From Pseudosulfitobacter sp. DSM 107133 (GTDB lineage: Bacteria > Pseudomonadota > Alphaproteobacteria > Rhodobacterales > Rhodobacteraceae): a stretch of 64,000 nt of DNA. Of this stretch, positions 51,814 to 61,447 are shown piece after piece. Every line of letters starts with the position of its first letter. The stretch's first letter is position 1. Under the pieces are notes generated by a model. It was given only the letters and a program-made list of their open reading frames with translations, did no database searches and was not told the DNA's origin. Made by a program: the position numbers and the translations under genes. The DNA is taken from NCBI RefSeq assembly GCF_022788695.1, contig NZ_CP085160.1:1-64000 (forward strand), given 5' to 3'.

Positions 51814-53788
51814 GGGCAAGATCGCGGGCGGTATCCTCAGCCTGACGCTGGTTGGCCTTGCCATCGGCTATGTCGTGGCCACAGCCTATCTGATCCTGCG
51901 TTATGGGCTGTCGACCGAGCGCATCGATTTCACATTGCTCGCGCGAGAATACCGCGCGCTTGGAGCCACCGCCCCGAAGGACTTCCTTTGGGTGAACCTG
52001 ATCTTGGGCGGCTTTGGCGTCGCAGCACTGCTGCTCAGCGTCACTCTTCTCGGCGAAGCACTGACCCGGTTCGGCACGACACATTGGCAGACCAAGGCCG
52101 AGATGAAGCGCAACGGCTTTTTTGCCAAACCGGGCGGTGGGTTCCTGTTGGGCAAGCTTGGCCGCCCAAAATCGAAACGCCCATTTCTTGTGTCGAAGAC
52201 CTTCCCGCATGCGCTGATCGTGGCACCGACGGGTCGGGGCAAGGGGGTGGGCTTCGTGATCCCGAACCTTCTGACCTATAAAGGCTCGGCCGTGGTGCTC
52301 GACGTAAAGGGCGAGAACTTCCGCGAGACCTCGCGCTTCCGCGCCAGCATGGGCGACAAGGTGTTCCGGTTCGCGCCAACAGACTGGGATCGGCCGACCA
52401 ACCGCTACAATCCGCTGGCGCGTATCGCCGCCATGACCAATCCCGACCGGCAGCAGATGGAGCTAAAGCTCACCGCAAAACTCTTCCTGCAGACCGACAA
52501 CGAAAAGCTGAGCGGGCTCCTGGCTGGGGGCATCGACCTCTTCGTCGCGGCCGGTCTTCTGGCCTTCGAGCGCGGGGTGCCGACCATCGGCGAAATCTAC
52601 CGCATCACCGCCTCAGGTGGGGACAAGCAGAAGGAATACCTCAAGCGCGCGCAGGAGGTGAAGAACACCTCGGCCAAGCTGATCTTTGAGCGCATGGCCT
52701 CGACCAACAATGACACCCTGACCTCCTACCTGTCGCTCCTGATGACCTCGGGTCTGGACACCTGGGACAACCGTGCGATCGACGCGGCCACCGCGACCTC
52801 GGATTTCTCCTTCCGGGATATCCGCCGTCGCCCCCACGCGATCTATCTCGTAGTCGAGTCTGAGATGATCCGCCCCCTCGCCCCGCTGATCCGGCTGTTC
52901 TTCTCGGACCTAATCGCCTCGCTGCAGGTCCAAGAACCTGGGGACGACGAGCCCTGGCCCGTGATGATCATGCTCGACGAATTCGATCGGCTCGGGAAGA
53001 TGCCGATCGTCGCCGAAAGCATCAAGACGCTGCGCTCCTTCGGCGGCAACCTCGCCATCGTCACCCAGACCATCCCGGCGCTGGACGAGATCTATGGGGA
53101 GAATACGCGTCGTTCGCTGCAGGGTGGCGCGGGCGTGAAGCTCTACCTTACCCCGTCCGAGCAGAAGACCATCGAGGAGCTGAGCCAGGCTGTTGGCAAG
53201 ACCACTAAGCGCGTGGTCACCCGGTCGCGAGCGGTCGGGCGAAACCCGTTCGAGGGGCGCAGCGTCTCCGAGCGGACGGAGGACACCCCGCTTCTAACCG
53301 AGGACCAGGCACGCCGCATGGACCTGGACGAGGTGATCCTCGTAATCGACGCTCAAATGCCGATCCGGGCAAGGCGCATCAAATACTTTGAGGACCCGAC
53401 GCTGAAGGTGCTGCATTCCGGTCAGACTGGGAGTTTCCCGTATCCGGATGAGGAAGGGCTGAGGCGGGACCGGCAGATGACCGAGACGCGGGAGACGGTG
53501 GAGAAGCTGAAGCAGGAGTTACTGGAGGTGCGACTGGCAGCGGGGGCACAGGGGTCTGAGACTGCCATTCTATCGACAACGGCAGAGGCACCTGAAACGA
53601 AACCGCAGGGTCCACCGCTAGCGCCATCAGGTCGGGCGCGCGGCCGAGCAGCACGCGCTGCAGCGGGTGGCGGTGGGTCCGGTCGATTGTCGTTCGATCT
53701 GGCTGGACTGGGGCTCAAGGAGGCAGACAGGACCCAACTTGCGGCGGCTGTGCAGACGACGCGGGCGATTATCGCCGAGTATGTATGA
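51806..53788 (+). CDS. virD4: VirD4/TraG-type coupling protein (660 aa)
   Basis: Two N-terminal membrane segments (about residues 8-30 and 60-82) anchor an AAA+-like ATPase with Walker A VAPTGRGKGVGF (about 139) and Walker B MIMLDEFDRLGKMP (about 386). It links the relaxosome to the type IV secretion channel. The C-terminus has an Ala/Gly/Arg-rich linker. ATG at 51806 gives MDKGKIAGGILSLTLVGLAI. Confidence 0.95.
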   Translation: MDKGKIAGGILSLTLVGLAIGYVVATAYLILRYGLSTERIDFTLLAREYRALGATAPKDFLWVNLILGGFGVAALLLSVTLLGEALTRFGTTHWQTKAEMKRNGFFAKPGGGFLLGKLGRPKSKRPFLVSKTFPHALIVAPTGRGKGVGFVIPNLLTYKGSAVVLDVKGENFRETSRFRASMGDKVFRFAPTDWDRPTNRYNPLARIAAMTNPDRQQMELKLTAKLFLQTDNEKLSGLLAGGIDLFVAAGLLAFERGVPTIGEIYRITASGGDKQKEYLKRAQEVKNTSAKLIFERMASTNNDTLTSYLSLLMTSGLDTWDNRAIDAATATSDFSFRDIRRRPHAIYLVVESEMIRPLAPLIRLFFSDLIASLQVQEPGDDEPWPVMIMLDEFDRLGKMPIVAESIKTLRSFGGNLAIVTQTIPALDEIYGENTRRSLQGGAGVKLYLTPSEQKTIEELSQAVGKTTKRVVTRSRAVGRNPFEGRSVSERTEDTPLLTEDQARRMDLDEVILVIDAQMPIRARRIKYFEDPTLKVLHSGQTGSFPYPDEEGLRRDRQMTETRETVEKLKQELLEVRLAAGAQGSETAILSTTAEAPETKPQGPPLAPSGRARGRAARAAAGGGGSGRLSFDLAGLGLKEADRTQLAAAVQTTRAIIAEYV

Positions 53789-53989
53789 GCGGCCCTGAGC
53801 CGTCCTGAGTCAGAAGTAATTCGCTGCTCTTTACCTATACTAACATTTCACGCCGACCTTCACGGGACAAGCTGCCTGCAGAAAAATACGTTAATCTTTT
53901 CTCAATGGGCTCAACAGCTTCTTATAATCAGCCCTACGTCATGAGATCACAGCACTCAGTGAAGCACTACCGCAATTATGTTTTCCAGA
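53789..53989. other. Gap between virD4 and IS66 copy 2
   Basis: About 200 AT-rich bases with no gene. It ends at the 8-bp IS66 target duplication. No terminator hairpin is evident after virD4. Confidence 0.4.
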
Positions 53990-54043
53990 CGTTTCACGTA
54001 ACCGCGCCATTGGCACCGCCTGCCTGAGGCTGGGGCGATGATC

Positions 54044-54083
54044 TAAGAGACGTCGTTAAAGACGTCATTAGCGACGTCTCTTA
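54044..54083. repeat. 12-bp perfect inverted repeat upstream of IS66 tnpA
   Basis: TAAGAGACGTCG (54044-54055) and CGACGTCTCTTA (54072-54083) are perfect inverted repeats, with a third GACGTC (54061-54066) in the loop. They lie just before tnpA. The site could bind a regulator or fold in mRNA to block readthrough from outside. Confidence 0.65.
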
Positions 54084-54096
54084 TGCGGGGTCTGGA

Positions 54097-54477
54097 ATGC
54101 GTGGCGAAATTCTTGGGGCGGAGCGGCGACGCTTTTGGCATGACGACGACAAGCTTGAGATTGTCGGGTCGGTTGGGATTGCCGGGGCGAGCGTGACGCA
54201 GGTTGCGCAGCGCCATGAGATTAAGCGACAACAGATTTACGCGTGGCGACATGAACTGAAGAAAAAAGGCTTGTGGTCGCCCGATGCCGGGGCGCTTTTC
54301 TTGCCGTTGGACATGCCCGTGACTGCAGGGGTGCCGGTGGCGCAGGCACCGGTCGCTGAACTGCCGCCTCCAGTTGCTGTTGAATTGCGCCTGCGTGGCG
54401 GGCGCAGTTTGCATTTTGAAAGCACGGTCGATCCGGCTGCGCTGTCGGGCCTGATCCGCGCGGTGGAAGGGGCATGA
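54097..54477 (+). CDS. tnpA: IS66 TnpA accessory protein (copy 2)
   Basis: This 126-aa HTH protein (GASVTQVAQRHEIKRQQIYA) has a proline-rich middle. It overlaps tnpB by 4 bases. It is shorter and more divergent than the TnpA at 33310. Confidence 0.88.
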   Translation: MRGEILGAERRRFWHDDDKLEIVGSVGIAGASVTQVAQRHEIKRQQIYAWRHELKKKGLWSPDAGALFLPLDMPVTAGVPVAQAPVAELPPPVAVELRLRGGRSLHFESTVDPAALSGLIRAVEGA

Positions 54478-54821
54478 TCGGCCCGGGCACCGGTGTGCGT
54501 GTGTATCTGGCCTGCGGTGTCACGGATATGCGCAAGGGGATCGCAGGGCTGGCGGCGCTGACCCAGGACGTGTTGCGACAAAAGCCTACCAGTGGGGCGG
54601 TGTTTGCGTTTCGAGGCCGTCGGGGTGACCGGATCAAGCTTCTGTTCTGGGATGGGCAAGGGTTTTGCCTCTATTACAAGGTGCTCGAACGAGGCCGTTT
54701 CCCTTGGCCAAATGCCCAGGATGGGGCGATGCGGCTGACCTCGGCGCAGCTTGCGATGTTGTGGGAAGGGATCGACTGGCGGCGTCCCGATTGGGGTGCT
54801 CCGCCGGCGCGCGTGGGGTGA
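54474..54821 (+). CDS. tnpB: IS66 TnpB accessory protein (copy 2)
   Basis: This 115-aa protein has the conserved TnpB core VTDMRKGIAGLAALTQ and GDRIKLLFWDGQGFCLYYKV. The start overlaps tnpA (ATGA). Confidence 0.92.
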   Translation: MIGPGTGVRVYLACGVTDMRKGIAGLAALTQDVLRQKPTSGAVFAFRGRRGDRIKLLFWDGQGFCLYYKVLERGRFPWPNAQDGAMRLTSAQLAMLWEGIDWRRPDWGAPPARVG

Positions 54822-54883
54822 TTGTGCGCTAGGATTCACGTTATTTATATGGCGTTTTAACCTGACTTTTGGTAGTCAGGCGC

Positions 54884-56497
54884 ATGTCGAAACACGCCGA
54901 AAACCTCCCCGATGACCCCGCTGTGTTGAAGGCGATGATCGCGGCTTTGCAAGCGGAGAATGCCAAGATATCGGCTACGTTGCGGGTTCATGACCAGCTG
55001 GTTCAGGCGCTTCGCCTGCGGATCGCCAAGTTGCAGAAACTGGCCTTTGGCAAATCCTCGGAAAAGATCGAGCGCGAGATCGAACAGTTGGAACTGGCGC
55101 TGGAAGATTTATTGGTCGCGGTGGCTGAAGGCGATGAAGCCCCCATCGACGAAGGGCAGGATGAACCGTCACCAGACACTGCTGATGCGCCCGCTTTGCG
55201 CCGCCGACCACGGGTTTCGGATACGACCCCGCGCGAGCGTCGTGAACTGGACCCCGGCACCTGCTGCCCTGACTGCGGCGGCGACCTGCGCGTGGTAGGC
55301 GAGGATGTCAGCGAATTGCTGGACATGATCGCCGCCCAGATGAAGGTGATCCAGATCGCCCGGATCAAGAAATCCTGTCGCCGTTGTGAGCGGATGGTGC
55401 AGGAACCGGCCCCCAGCCGTCCGATCCCGGGCAGCATGGCAGGGCCGAACCTGCTCGCACATGTGCTGGTCTCGAAGTTTGACGACCACCTTCCGTTATA
55501 TCGCCAACACGAGATCTTCGCGCGAATGGGGGCAGACATTCCCGAAAGCACGCTGGTAGGCTGGTGTGGCCGCGCCATGAAAACCCTGTCGCCGCTGATC
55601 GAGCGGATCGAGGCTGACATCATGGCCAGCGACCTGCTGCATGCGGACGACACACCCATCCGGGTGCTGGATCGCTCTTTGCGCGACAAGGGGCTTGGCA
55701 AAGGGGTTAAACAAGGCCGGATCTGGGCCTATGTGCGCGATCAACGCCCTTGGGCGGGGGCATCGCCACCGGGTGCTGTCTATCGCTTTGCGCCAGACTG
55801 GAAGGAAGAGCATGTTCTCGGCCATCTGGCCAACGCCCGCGGCATCCTTCAGGCTGACGGCTACAAGGGTTATGCCAAGCTCTATGAGCCTGACCCCGAT
55901 GGCACGCGGCGTTTACGCGAGGCGGCCTGTTGGGCTCACCTGCGCCGAGACTTCCACGATTTTTGGGCCTCGACCAAGTCCGAGATCGCCCGCGAGGCAC
56001 TCGACCGGATCGGCAAGTTCTACGATATTGAACGAGACATCAACGGTCAGCCCGCTGACGTCCGTTATGCGACGCGTCAAAAGCTCAGCCGCCCACAAGT
56101 CGAGGCCTTCTTTGTCTGGTCCGAACAACAGCTTCTGCGCATCCCGGGTAAAAGCGACCTGGCCAAAGCCTTCCGCTACGGCCTCAGTCGACAGGAGGCC
56201 TTCAGCCTATTTCTGACCGATGGACGTGTGGCCATCGACAACAACCCTGCTGAACGTGCCCTGCGACCGATTGGAATTGGACGTAAGAATTGGTTATTTG
56301 CAGGGGCAGATACCGGTGCGGAAACCTTGGCCCGCGCTATGACCATCATCGAAACGGCCAAGCTCAACGGCCTTGACCCGCTGGCCTATCTGGCTGACAT
56401 CTTCGACCGTATCCACGATCACAAGATCAACCGGCTGGATGAACTGCTGCCGTGGAATTGGGTGCCGCTGGCAACTGCACAATCAAAGGCCGCCTGA
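54884..56497 (+). CDS. tnpC: IS66 TnpC transposase (copy 2)
   Basis: The 537-aa product has an N-terminal coiled coil, a zinc cluster (CCPDCGGDLRVVGEDVSELL), DDTPIRVLD, QADGYKGYAK, ACWAHLRRDF and DNNPAERALRPIGIGRKNW. It is full length. ATG at 54884 follows GTAGTCAGGCGC. Its stop overlaps the ATG of the passenger gene (TGATG). Confidence 0.93.
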   Translation: MSKHAENLPDDPAVLKAMIAALQAENAKISATLRVHDQLVQALRLRIAKLQKLAFGKSSEKIEREIEQLELALEDLLVAVAEGDEAPIDEGQDEPSPDTADAPALRRRPRVSDTTPRERRELDPGTCCPDCGGDLRVVGEDVSELLDMIAAQMKVIQIARIKKSCRRCERMVQEPAPSRPIPGSMAGPNLLAHVLVSKFDDHLPLYRQHEIFARMGADIPESTLVGWCGRAMKTLSPLIERIEADIMASDLLHADDTPIRVLDRSLRDKGLGKGVKQGRIWAYVRDQRPWAGASPPGAVYRFAPDWKEEHVLGHLANARGILQADGYKGYAKLYEPDPDGTRRLREAACWAHLRRDFHDFWASTKSEIAREALDRIGKFYDIERDINGQPADVRYATRQKLSRPQVEAFFVWSEQQLLRIPGKSDLAKAFRYGLSRQEAFSLFLTDGRVAIDNNPAERALRPIGIGRKNWLFAGADTGAETLARAMTIIETAKLNGLDPLAYLADIFDRIHDHKINRLDELLPWNWVPLATAQSKAA

Positions 56498-56793
56498 TGG
56501 CTGCGGTGACCCATGTTTGCACTATCGATTACGTCGCCAGAATGTTGGGTGAGGATGCCGAACTTCTTGAAGCGATCATCTACAACGACGACAACCTGAC
56601 CTATGGAAACATCGTCAGCATCTACGTCGGACCCGACGAAACAATCACCGCACTGACCGATGACGGGATCGAAGAGTTGAAGGAAATGATCCGCGCCGCT
56701 CGCATCACCAACAAAACATGGCATGAGTTCCTTGATAACTTCGTGGATGACACCGATCTGGTGACACGCATCAAAGCTAAATCACTGCGGTAG
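56497..56793 (+). CDS. IS66 passenger protein (98 aa), unknown
   Basis: It starts in the tnpC stop (TGATG) and ends 15 bases before the right end of the IS, so it travels with the element. The acidic product (MLGEDAELLEAIIYNDDNLT, DGIEELKEMIRAARIT) has no recognised motif. Coupling to tnpC suggests a role in transposition control or in the host's benefit. Confidence 0.7.
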   Translation: MAAVTHVCTIDYVARMLGEDAELLEAIIYNDDNLTYGNIVSIYVGPDETITALTDDGIEELKEMIRAARITNKTWHEFLDNFVDDTDLVTRIKAKSLR

Positions 56794-56895
56794 CAATGGG
56801 GCGGTTACCGTTTCACGCACATGCGCTGATATACTATTGCGATCGTAGATACATCGGGCCACAAGATCATAGCCTCCACTACTCTGGAATATGCG

Positions 56896-57234
56896 ATGAC
56901 CACAAAAGCAATCTTCGAACCAAACGTGACCACTGAACAAGGTCTTCGGGAACTGGTTGAGAACGGTCACACTGTCGAAGTACTTTGCGAAGCTGAAGCC
57001 GAGCGAAAGGGACCGAGTTGGTATGGCCTTTGGACCATGAGAGCGATCAGCCCTGACGGCCATGAAAGGCTACTCGTCACCGCCAGAAACCGACCCTCAC
57101 ATAACGACATCAAGGTGCGGGAATTCAAAACGGCGACTGGTGTGATCTCTTTCCTAATCGGTGTAGGGTTTTCTCAAGCAAACATTCCGTTTAAAGATGG
57201 TGCAAAGACAGCCCACAGCCTCGTCTCGGTCTAA
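56896..57234 (+). CDS. Unknown protein (112 aa)
   Basis: It begins MTTKAIFEPNVTTEQGLREL and contains GPSWYGLWTMRAISPDGHER. No family is recognised. It lies just outside the IS66 right end. A plausible ATG is at 56896, with no strong ribosome site. It may be an orphan of the sequence the IS entered. Confidence 0.45.
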   Translation: MTTKAIFEPNVTTEQGLRELVENGHTVEVLCEAEAERKGPSWYGLWTMRAISPDGHERLLVTARNRPSHNDIKVREFKTATGVISFLIGVGFSQANIPFKDGAKTAHSLVSV

Positions 57235-57483
57235 TGACCCTGTGTCGGCAAAACTAAACTCCGCGCGGGAGCCGACCGATGATGGTGACAGAATTACACC
57301 ACGTCCGCTGACACTAACGGGGTCTTGCCCCGATGATCGCCCCCAGCCCAAAGCGGAACGACGGTCCTGGTTGCGAATATGCGATAGCTGACCTTCGCCG
57401 CGCAATGCACTGACGTCCGCAATGCGGACGAAGCTGACTTTAACTCCGCGAAGATCAATGGCCGCATTTAAAGCATTTCTAAT
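57235..57483. other. Gap between the 112-aa gene and the IS630-type transposase
   Basis: About 250 bases with no gene. A perfect inverted repeat GTCCGCA/TGCGGAC (57414-57428) and the right flank of the transposase gene are the only features seen. Confidence 0.35.
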
Positions 57484-58442
57484 TTAACCTGAGGCATATC
57501 CGGCAGCCTGAAAGTAGTTTGTACACTCCTGCGGGGAGTACATTGCGCAGATTTCGCCAAGGGCTTCGAACACCGAGGTGAATGATCGCGCACTGATGCG
57601 TCTGAGGTGAGCCTTCAATTTGGAGAAAGCCAACTCAATCGGGTTCAGGTCTGGCGAATATGGCGGCAGATAGAGGAACCAGCATCCATGAGCCTTGAGC
57701 GCCGCAGCGGCTTCTTTGTTGTGATGCGTCGCGAGGTTGTCGAGAACCACGGCTGTGCCTGGCGCGATCTCAGGGATCAGGACCTTTTGCACATAGGCCG
57801 CGAAGGCAGGACCATCCATCGCGCCTTTGATCACCCAAGGTGCGATCAGAGACTCATGTGTTAGCCCCGCAATCAGGGTTTGGGTTCCCCAACTGCCGAA
57901 GGGCGCATCCATCGTCAGGCGTTCGCCACGCGGGGCCCAGCCGCGCAGCCGGGCGAGGTTCGTTTTGACCGCTGTTTCATCAAGAAAGACAACGCGTTCC
58001 GGCATCCGCGCAATGGCTGGCAAACGGTGTGTGAACCAGTCCTCACGTCGTCGCCTCACCTTGGCACGGTGACGTTCGGTAGCGACCAGTGACTTTTTTT
58101 GTGCGTGAACCCGAGACGCTTTAGCAGATGCCCGATAGCAGAGTGCTGGACCTGCAGTCCGGTTGCATCAGCAAGCGCATCACGCAGCTCAAACAGTGTG
58201 ATATCAGGGTCTTGAGCAATCAACTCTTCGAAAAAACCAACATGGGGTGCCAATTTTCCTGACCCTTTTGGACGACCCTGTACGGCAGGATCAGCCCGGC
58301 CCGTCGTTTGGATCTGATGCCGCCACCGGGCGCCCGTTGCTGGCGACAGCTTCAAGCGTGCTGCCGCCGCTCGCCCGCTTAACCCTTCCTCAATATATCT
58401 CTGAAACCGCGCACGTAGCGCTGATGGCAAAGGTGCTGACAT
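57484..58442 (-). CDS. IS630-family transposase read by frameshift
   Basis: Two reverse-strand frames overlap. The first (58442-58056) begins MSAPLPSALRARFQRYIEEG and holds the HTH DNA-binding part. The second (58059-57484) holds the DDE core: FLDETAVKTN, VVLDNLATHHNK and PYSPDLNPIELAFSKLK. The frames join at seven consecutive A residues of the coding strand (plus-strand T7 at 58094-58100), a typical slippery site of IS630 elements (THKK shifting into SLVATERHRAK). The element ends were not defined. Confidence 0.85.
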
Positions 58443-58792
58443 TGTTCATCCTCCCAAACAGGATGAATCACAATCAGGCCAGTTTGGGAATCCCCAGCGA
58501 TTCAGGTTTTGTTAGAAACGCTTTAATGGGGGCATATTTAGAGAAAGCACCTCGGGTGGGAACTGGGCCTCCGAGTCGAAAGTCACTTTCCCTTTTGGTC
58601 CATTTAAAGTCCCCACTTCGGGGAACCATTTCAATCGGCAGGACTTCATCCCAACGACAGAACAGCCCAAGAATTTGAAAAAGGAGGGCGTCAAAATTTC
58701 TTGGCGCAATGAGCCCCACTGGCAGTGAAGGTTAGGACAGTAGTCGACAAACCGAGACCAGCGCGTTTTAATGATGCTGTAGGGAGAGCAAA
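58443..58792. other. Intergenic region before the ALDH regulator
   Basis: 350 bases. An 8-bp perfect inverted repeat TTCATCCT/AGGATGAA (58446-58468) adjoins the transposase start and may be an IS end or operator. The remainder (58470-58740) has no supported gene. AT-rich sequence near 58750-58790 probably holds the regulator's promoter and ribosome site (GGGAGAGCAAA). Confidence 0.4.
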
Positions 58793-59752
58793 ATGACACC
58801 AAAGGCATCGCATGCTGATATTGTGATGGAGGCAACGCAGTCGACATCGGCTGCGGCAAAGTCGCGGGTTGCTGCGAGTTGGCACCGTTCTGTCATTAAG
58901 CATGGACTGGACCCTGATGAGCATCGGGCACCTGACCGAATAGAGCAAAAAAGTCTGCAATTCAGGATGGAGACGCTCGAAAAATTCATGACCGTCGCGA
59001 GCCCGCGTTTGGACGCGCTTTTCTCTCTGGTCGGGCAATCGGGTTGCGCGGTTTTCCTGACCGATACAGATGGCATCATCCTAGATCAACGTCTCTCTGA
59101 TGCTGACGCTATGGCATTTGAAGGTTGGGGCCTCACAACCGGTGCCGACTGGAGTGAAGAGAAAGAAGGCACGAACGGCATTGGGACCTGTCTGACCGAG
59201 CAACGTCATGTAATCATTCATCAAGACGAGCATTTCTATACGCGCAACACAGGCATGAGTTGCATCGACGCGCCGATCTACGGCAGCAACGGTCAACTTG
59301 TGGCGGCGCTTGATTTATCATCCGCGCGTGCAGATCAAACGGAGGCCTTCAATCGCCTGATCGCGGCCCAAGTGGCCCAAACCGCACGCGCGATTGAAGC
59401 CGCGAATTTCAGGGCCGCCTTTTCATCCGCGCGGATCATTGTGGCCGAGAGCGACGACGCCGAGGCCTCAACGCTACTTGCCATTGACGAAAGTGATTTG
59501 GTGATAGGGGCCACCCGCGAGGCCCGCCGTGTCTTTGGGCTGCAACGGACGGGTGATTTAGTCGCGCGCCCTGCAACAGACATACTGGGACGTGAAGATG
59601 GCCCTACAGGATTTGAGAAGGCCGAAAAGGCCGCTGTGATTCGTGCGTTGGCACGGGCCGGAAACAACGTATCGCAGGCCGCGCGCCAGCTTGGGATCGG
59701 TCGTGCGACGCTTTATCGGCGGATGAAGCGGCTTGGACTTGAAGATAGTTAG
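58793..59752 (+). CDS. GAF-Fis transcriptional regulator (AcoR-like without AAA+ domain)
   Basis: The 319-aa product has an AcoR-like N-terminal region (VAASWHRSVIKHGLDPDEHR) and a GAF sensor domain (about residues 70-190; EEKEGTNGIGTCLTEQRHVI). A Fis-type HTH closes it (ALARAGNNVSQAARQLGIGRATLYRRM). Classical AcoR/AcxR activators carry a sigma-54 AAA+ domain between these. It is absent here, so this protein probably works on sigma-70 promoters. It lies directly upstream of an aldehyde dehydrogenase and is its likely regulator. Confidence 0.85.
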   Translation: MTPKASHADIVMEATQSTSAAAKSRVAASWHRSVIKHGLDPDEHRAPDRIEQKSLQFRMETLEKFMTVASPRLDALFSLVGQSGCAVFLTDTDGIILDQRLSDADAMAFEGWGLTTGADWSEEKEGTNGIGTCLTEQRHVIIHQDEHFYTRNTGMSCIDAPIYGSNGQLVAALDLSSARADQTEAFNRLIAAQVAQTARAIEAANFRAAFSSARIIVAESDDAEASTLLAIDESDLVIGATREARRVFGLQRTGDLVARPATDILGREDGPTGFEKAEKAAVIRALARAGNNVSQAARQLGIGRATLYRRMKRLGLEDS

Positions 59753-59759
59753 GGGAAAC

Positions 59760-59777
59760 TGTCTCATTGGTGAGACA
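59760..59777. promoter_or_regulatory. Operator-like inverted repeat before the ALDH gene
   Basis: TGTCTCA (59760-59766) and TGAGACA (59771-59777) form a perfect inverted repeat with a 4-base spacer, 8 bases after the regulator stop and about 105 bases before the ALDH start. It fits a dimer of the Fis-type HTH protein. Confidence 0.65.
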
Positions 59778-59881
59778 CCTTTAATCCCGCGACACCTTCC
59801 TGCCACAAGACGTGGCGCACGACGCAAGTCACACTCTTTGTAATCCGGGAGGAGAAGCCGGATAACAATGGAGGATTTCAA

Positions 59882-61405
59882 ATGAACGATATGACCCACA
59901 CCGAGGCAGGCACATATGTGTCGCCGTTTAAGCTGCGCTACGACAACTATATCGGCGGCGCGTTTGTGCCACCCGTCAATGGCAAATACTTCGAAAACGT
60001 GACGCCCATTACCGGTGGCTTGATCAACGAATGCGCCCGCTCTGACGCGGCGGATATTGAGCTCGCACTTGATGCAGCCCACGCTGCCAAAGACGCTTGG
60101 GGCAAAACATCTGCCACGCATCGCGCGAATATTTTGCTTAAAATTGCGGACCGGATCGAAGAGAACCTAGAACTCTTGGCCACTGCCGAAACATGGGACA
60201 ACGGCAAGCCGATCCGCGAAACGATGAACGCAGACGTGCCACTTTGCGCCGACCACTTCCGCTATTTTGCAGGTGTTTTGCGCGCGCAAGAAGGCAACAT
60301 GAGCGAGATCGACAACGACACCGTCGCCTATCACTACCACGAGCCCTTGGGCGTTGTCGGCCAGATCATTCCTTGGAACTTTTCTTTGCTGATGGCGGCA
60401 TGGAAACTGGCCCCTGCTTTGGCTGCGGGCAACTGCGTCGTAATGAAACCAGCCGAACAAACGCCTGCCGCGATCATGGTCTTTGCAGAACTAATCAACG
60501 ATTTGTTGCCAGCCGGCACATTAAATATCGTCAACGGCTTTGGCGGAGAAGTCGGCGCAGCACTTGCCAGTTCCTCGCGCATTGCAAAAATCGCCTTCAC
60601 TGGGTCCACCGTCACGGGACGCAAAATCATGGAAGCGGCGACCAAGAACCTGATCCCCGTCACGCTTGAACTGGGTGGCAAGTCGCCAAACATCTTCTTT
60701 TCTGACGTGATGGCAAAGGATGATGCGTTCTTGGACAAGGCCGTCGAAGGCTTCGTTCTGTTCGCCTTCAACCAAGGCGAAGTCTGCACCTGCCCTTCAC
60801 GTGCGCTGATCCAAGAGGACATCTACGAAGAGTTCATCGCGCGCTGCATCAAACGCGTCGCTGCGATCAAGCACGGCGACCCTCGCGACCCCGAGACCAT
60901 GGTCGGTGCACAAGTCAGCAAGGCCCAACACGACAAGATCATGGGCTATTTCACGATCGGTCGCGAAGAAGGCGCCGAAGTGCTGGCTGGTGGTGGTTCA
61001 GCGCGGTTCAACGGTGAATTGTCAGGCGGGAACTACATCCAACCGACGATCCTCAAGGGTCACAACAAGATGCGGGTTTTCCAAGAGGAAATTTTTGGGC
61101 CCGTCGTGTCGGTAACGACGTTCAAGGATGAAGCCGAAGCTTTGGAAATCGCGAACGACACGATGTATGGCCTCGGCGCTGGCGTTTGGTCGCGTGACAT
61201 GAACACCTGCTACCGCTTTGGGCGTGCCATCGAGGCTGGCCGCGTGTGGGTGAACAACTATCACGCCTATCCAGCCCACGCAGCGTTTGGCGGCTATAAG
61301 CAATCGGGCATTGGCCGTGAAAACCACAAGATGATGCTGGACCACTACCAGCAAACCAAGAACTTGTTGGTGAGTTATAGCCCCAATAAGTTGGGCTTCT
61401 TCTAA
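59882..61405 (+). CDS. NAD-dependent aldehyde dehydrogenase (ExaC/AcoD/AldB type)
   Basis: The 507-aa ALDH has all core motifs: the PWNF NAD-binding region ([19 protein letters not shown]), [16 protein letters not shown], the general base Glu in LELGGKSPN (about residue 262) and the catalytic Cys in [13 protein letters not shown] (about 301). The double-Cys CTC and the N-terminal [10 protein letters not shown] are typical of acetaldehyde dehydrogenases of ethanol and acetoin catabolism. The likely reaction is acetaldehyde to acetate with NAD. AGGAGAAG near 59850 and GGAGGATTTCAA precede the ATG. Confidence 0.94.
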   Translation: MNDMTHTEAGTYVSPFKLRYDNYIGGAFVPPVNGKYFENVTPITGGLINECARSDAADIELALDAAHAAKDAWGKTSATHRANILLKIADRIEENLELLATAETWDNGKPIRETMNADVPLCADHFRYFAGVLRAQEGNMSEIDNDTVAYHYHEPLGVVGQIIPWNFSLLMAAWKLAPALAAGNCVVMKPAEQTPAAIMVFAELINDLLPAGTLNIVNGFGGEVGAALASSSRIAKIAFTGSTVTGRKIMEAATKNLIPVTLELGGKSPNIFFSDVMAKDDAFLDKAVEGFVLFAFNQGEVCTCPSRALIQEDIYEEFIARCIKRVAAIKHGDPRDPETMVGAQVSKAQHDKIMGYFTIGREEGAEVLAGGGSARFNGELSGGNYIQPTILKGHNKMRVFQEEIFGPVVSVTTFKDEAEALEIANDTMYGLGAGVWSRDMNTCYRFGRAIEAGRVWVNNYHAYPAHAAFGGYKQSGIGRENHKMMLDHYQQTKNLLVSYSPNKLGFF

Positions 61406-61417
61406 ATACTTCGAAAG

Positions 61418-61447
61418 GCGGCCTTTGCAAATACATGCAAAGGCCGC
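61418..61447 (+). terminator. Strong hairpin after the ALDH gene
   Basis: 12-bp perfect arms (GCGGCCTTTGCA, 61418-61429; TGCAAAGGCCGC, 61436-61447) enclose a 6-base loop, 12 bases after the stop. Confidence 0.7.

Larger units (their letters stand above)
53998..56808 (+). mobile_element. IS66-family element (copy 2), complete, with passenger gene
   Basis: 2811 bp. The inverted ends (left GTAACCGCGCCATTGG; right end the inverse of GTAACCGCCCCATTGC) are flanked by an 8-bp target duplication CGTTTCAC (53990-53997 and 56809-56816). It encodes TnpA, TnpB and TnpC plus a fourth gene. It is clearly different from copy 1 in ends and protein sequence, so the two arrived independently. Confidence 0.95.

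Noticed and set aside
58474..58719. Reverse-strand frame of 81 codons before the ALDH regulator
   Set aside because: There is no ribosome site and no recognised family. It overlaps another equally weak frame. Kept as intergenic.
59805..59830. Possible sigma-54 promoter before the ALDH gene (TGGCGC..GCAA)
   Set aside because: The spacing between the GG and GC elements is wrong and the regulator lacks an AAA+ domain.
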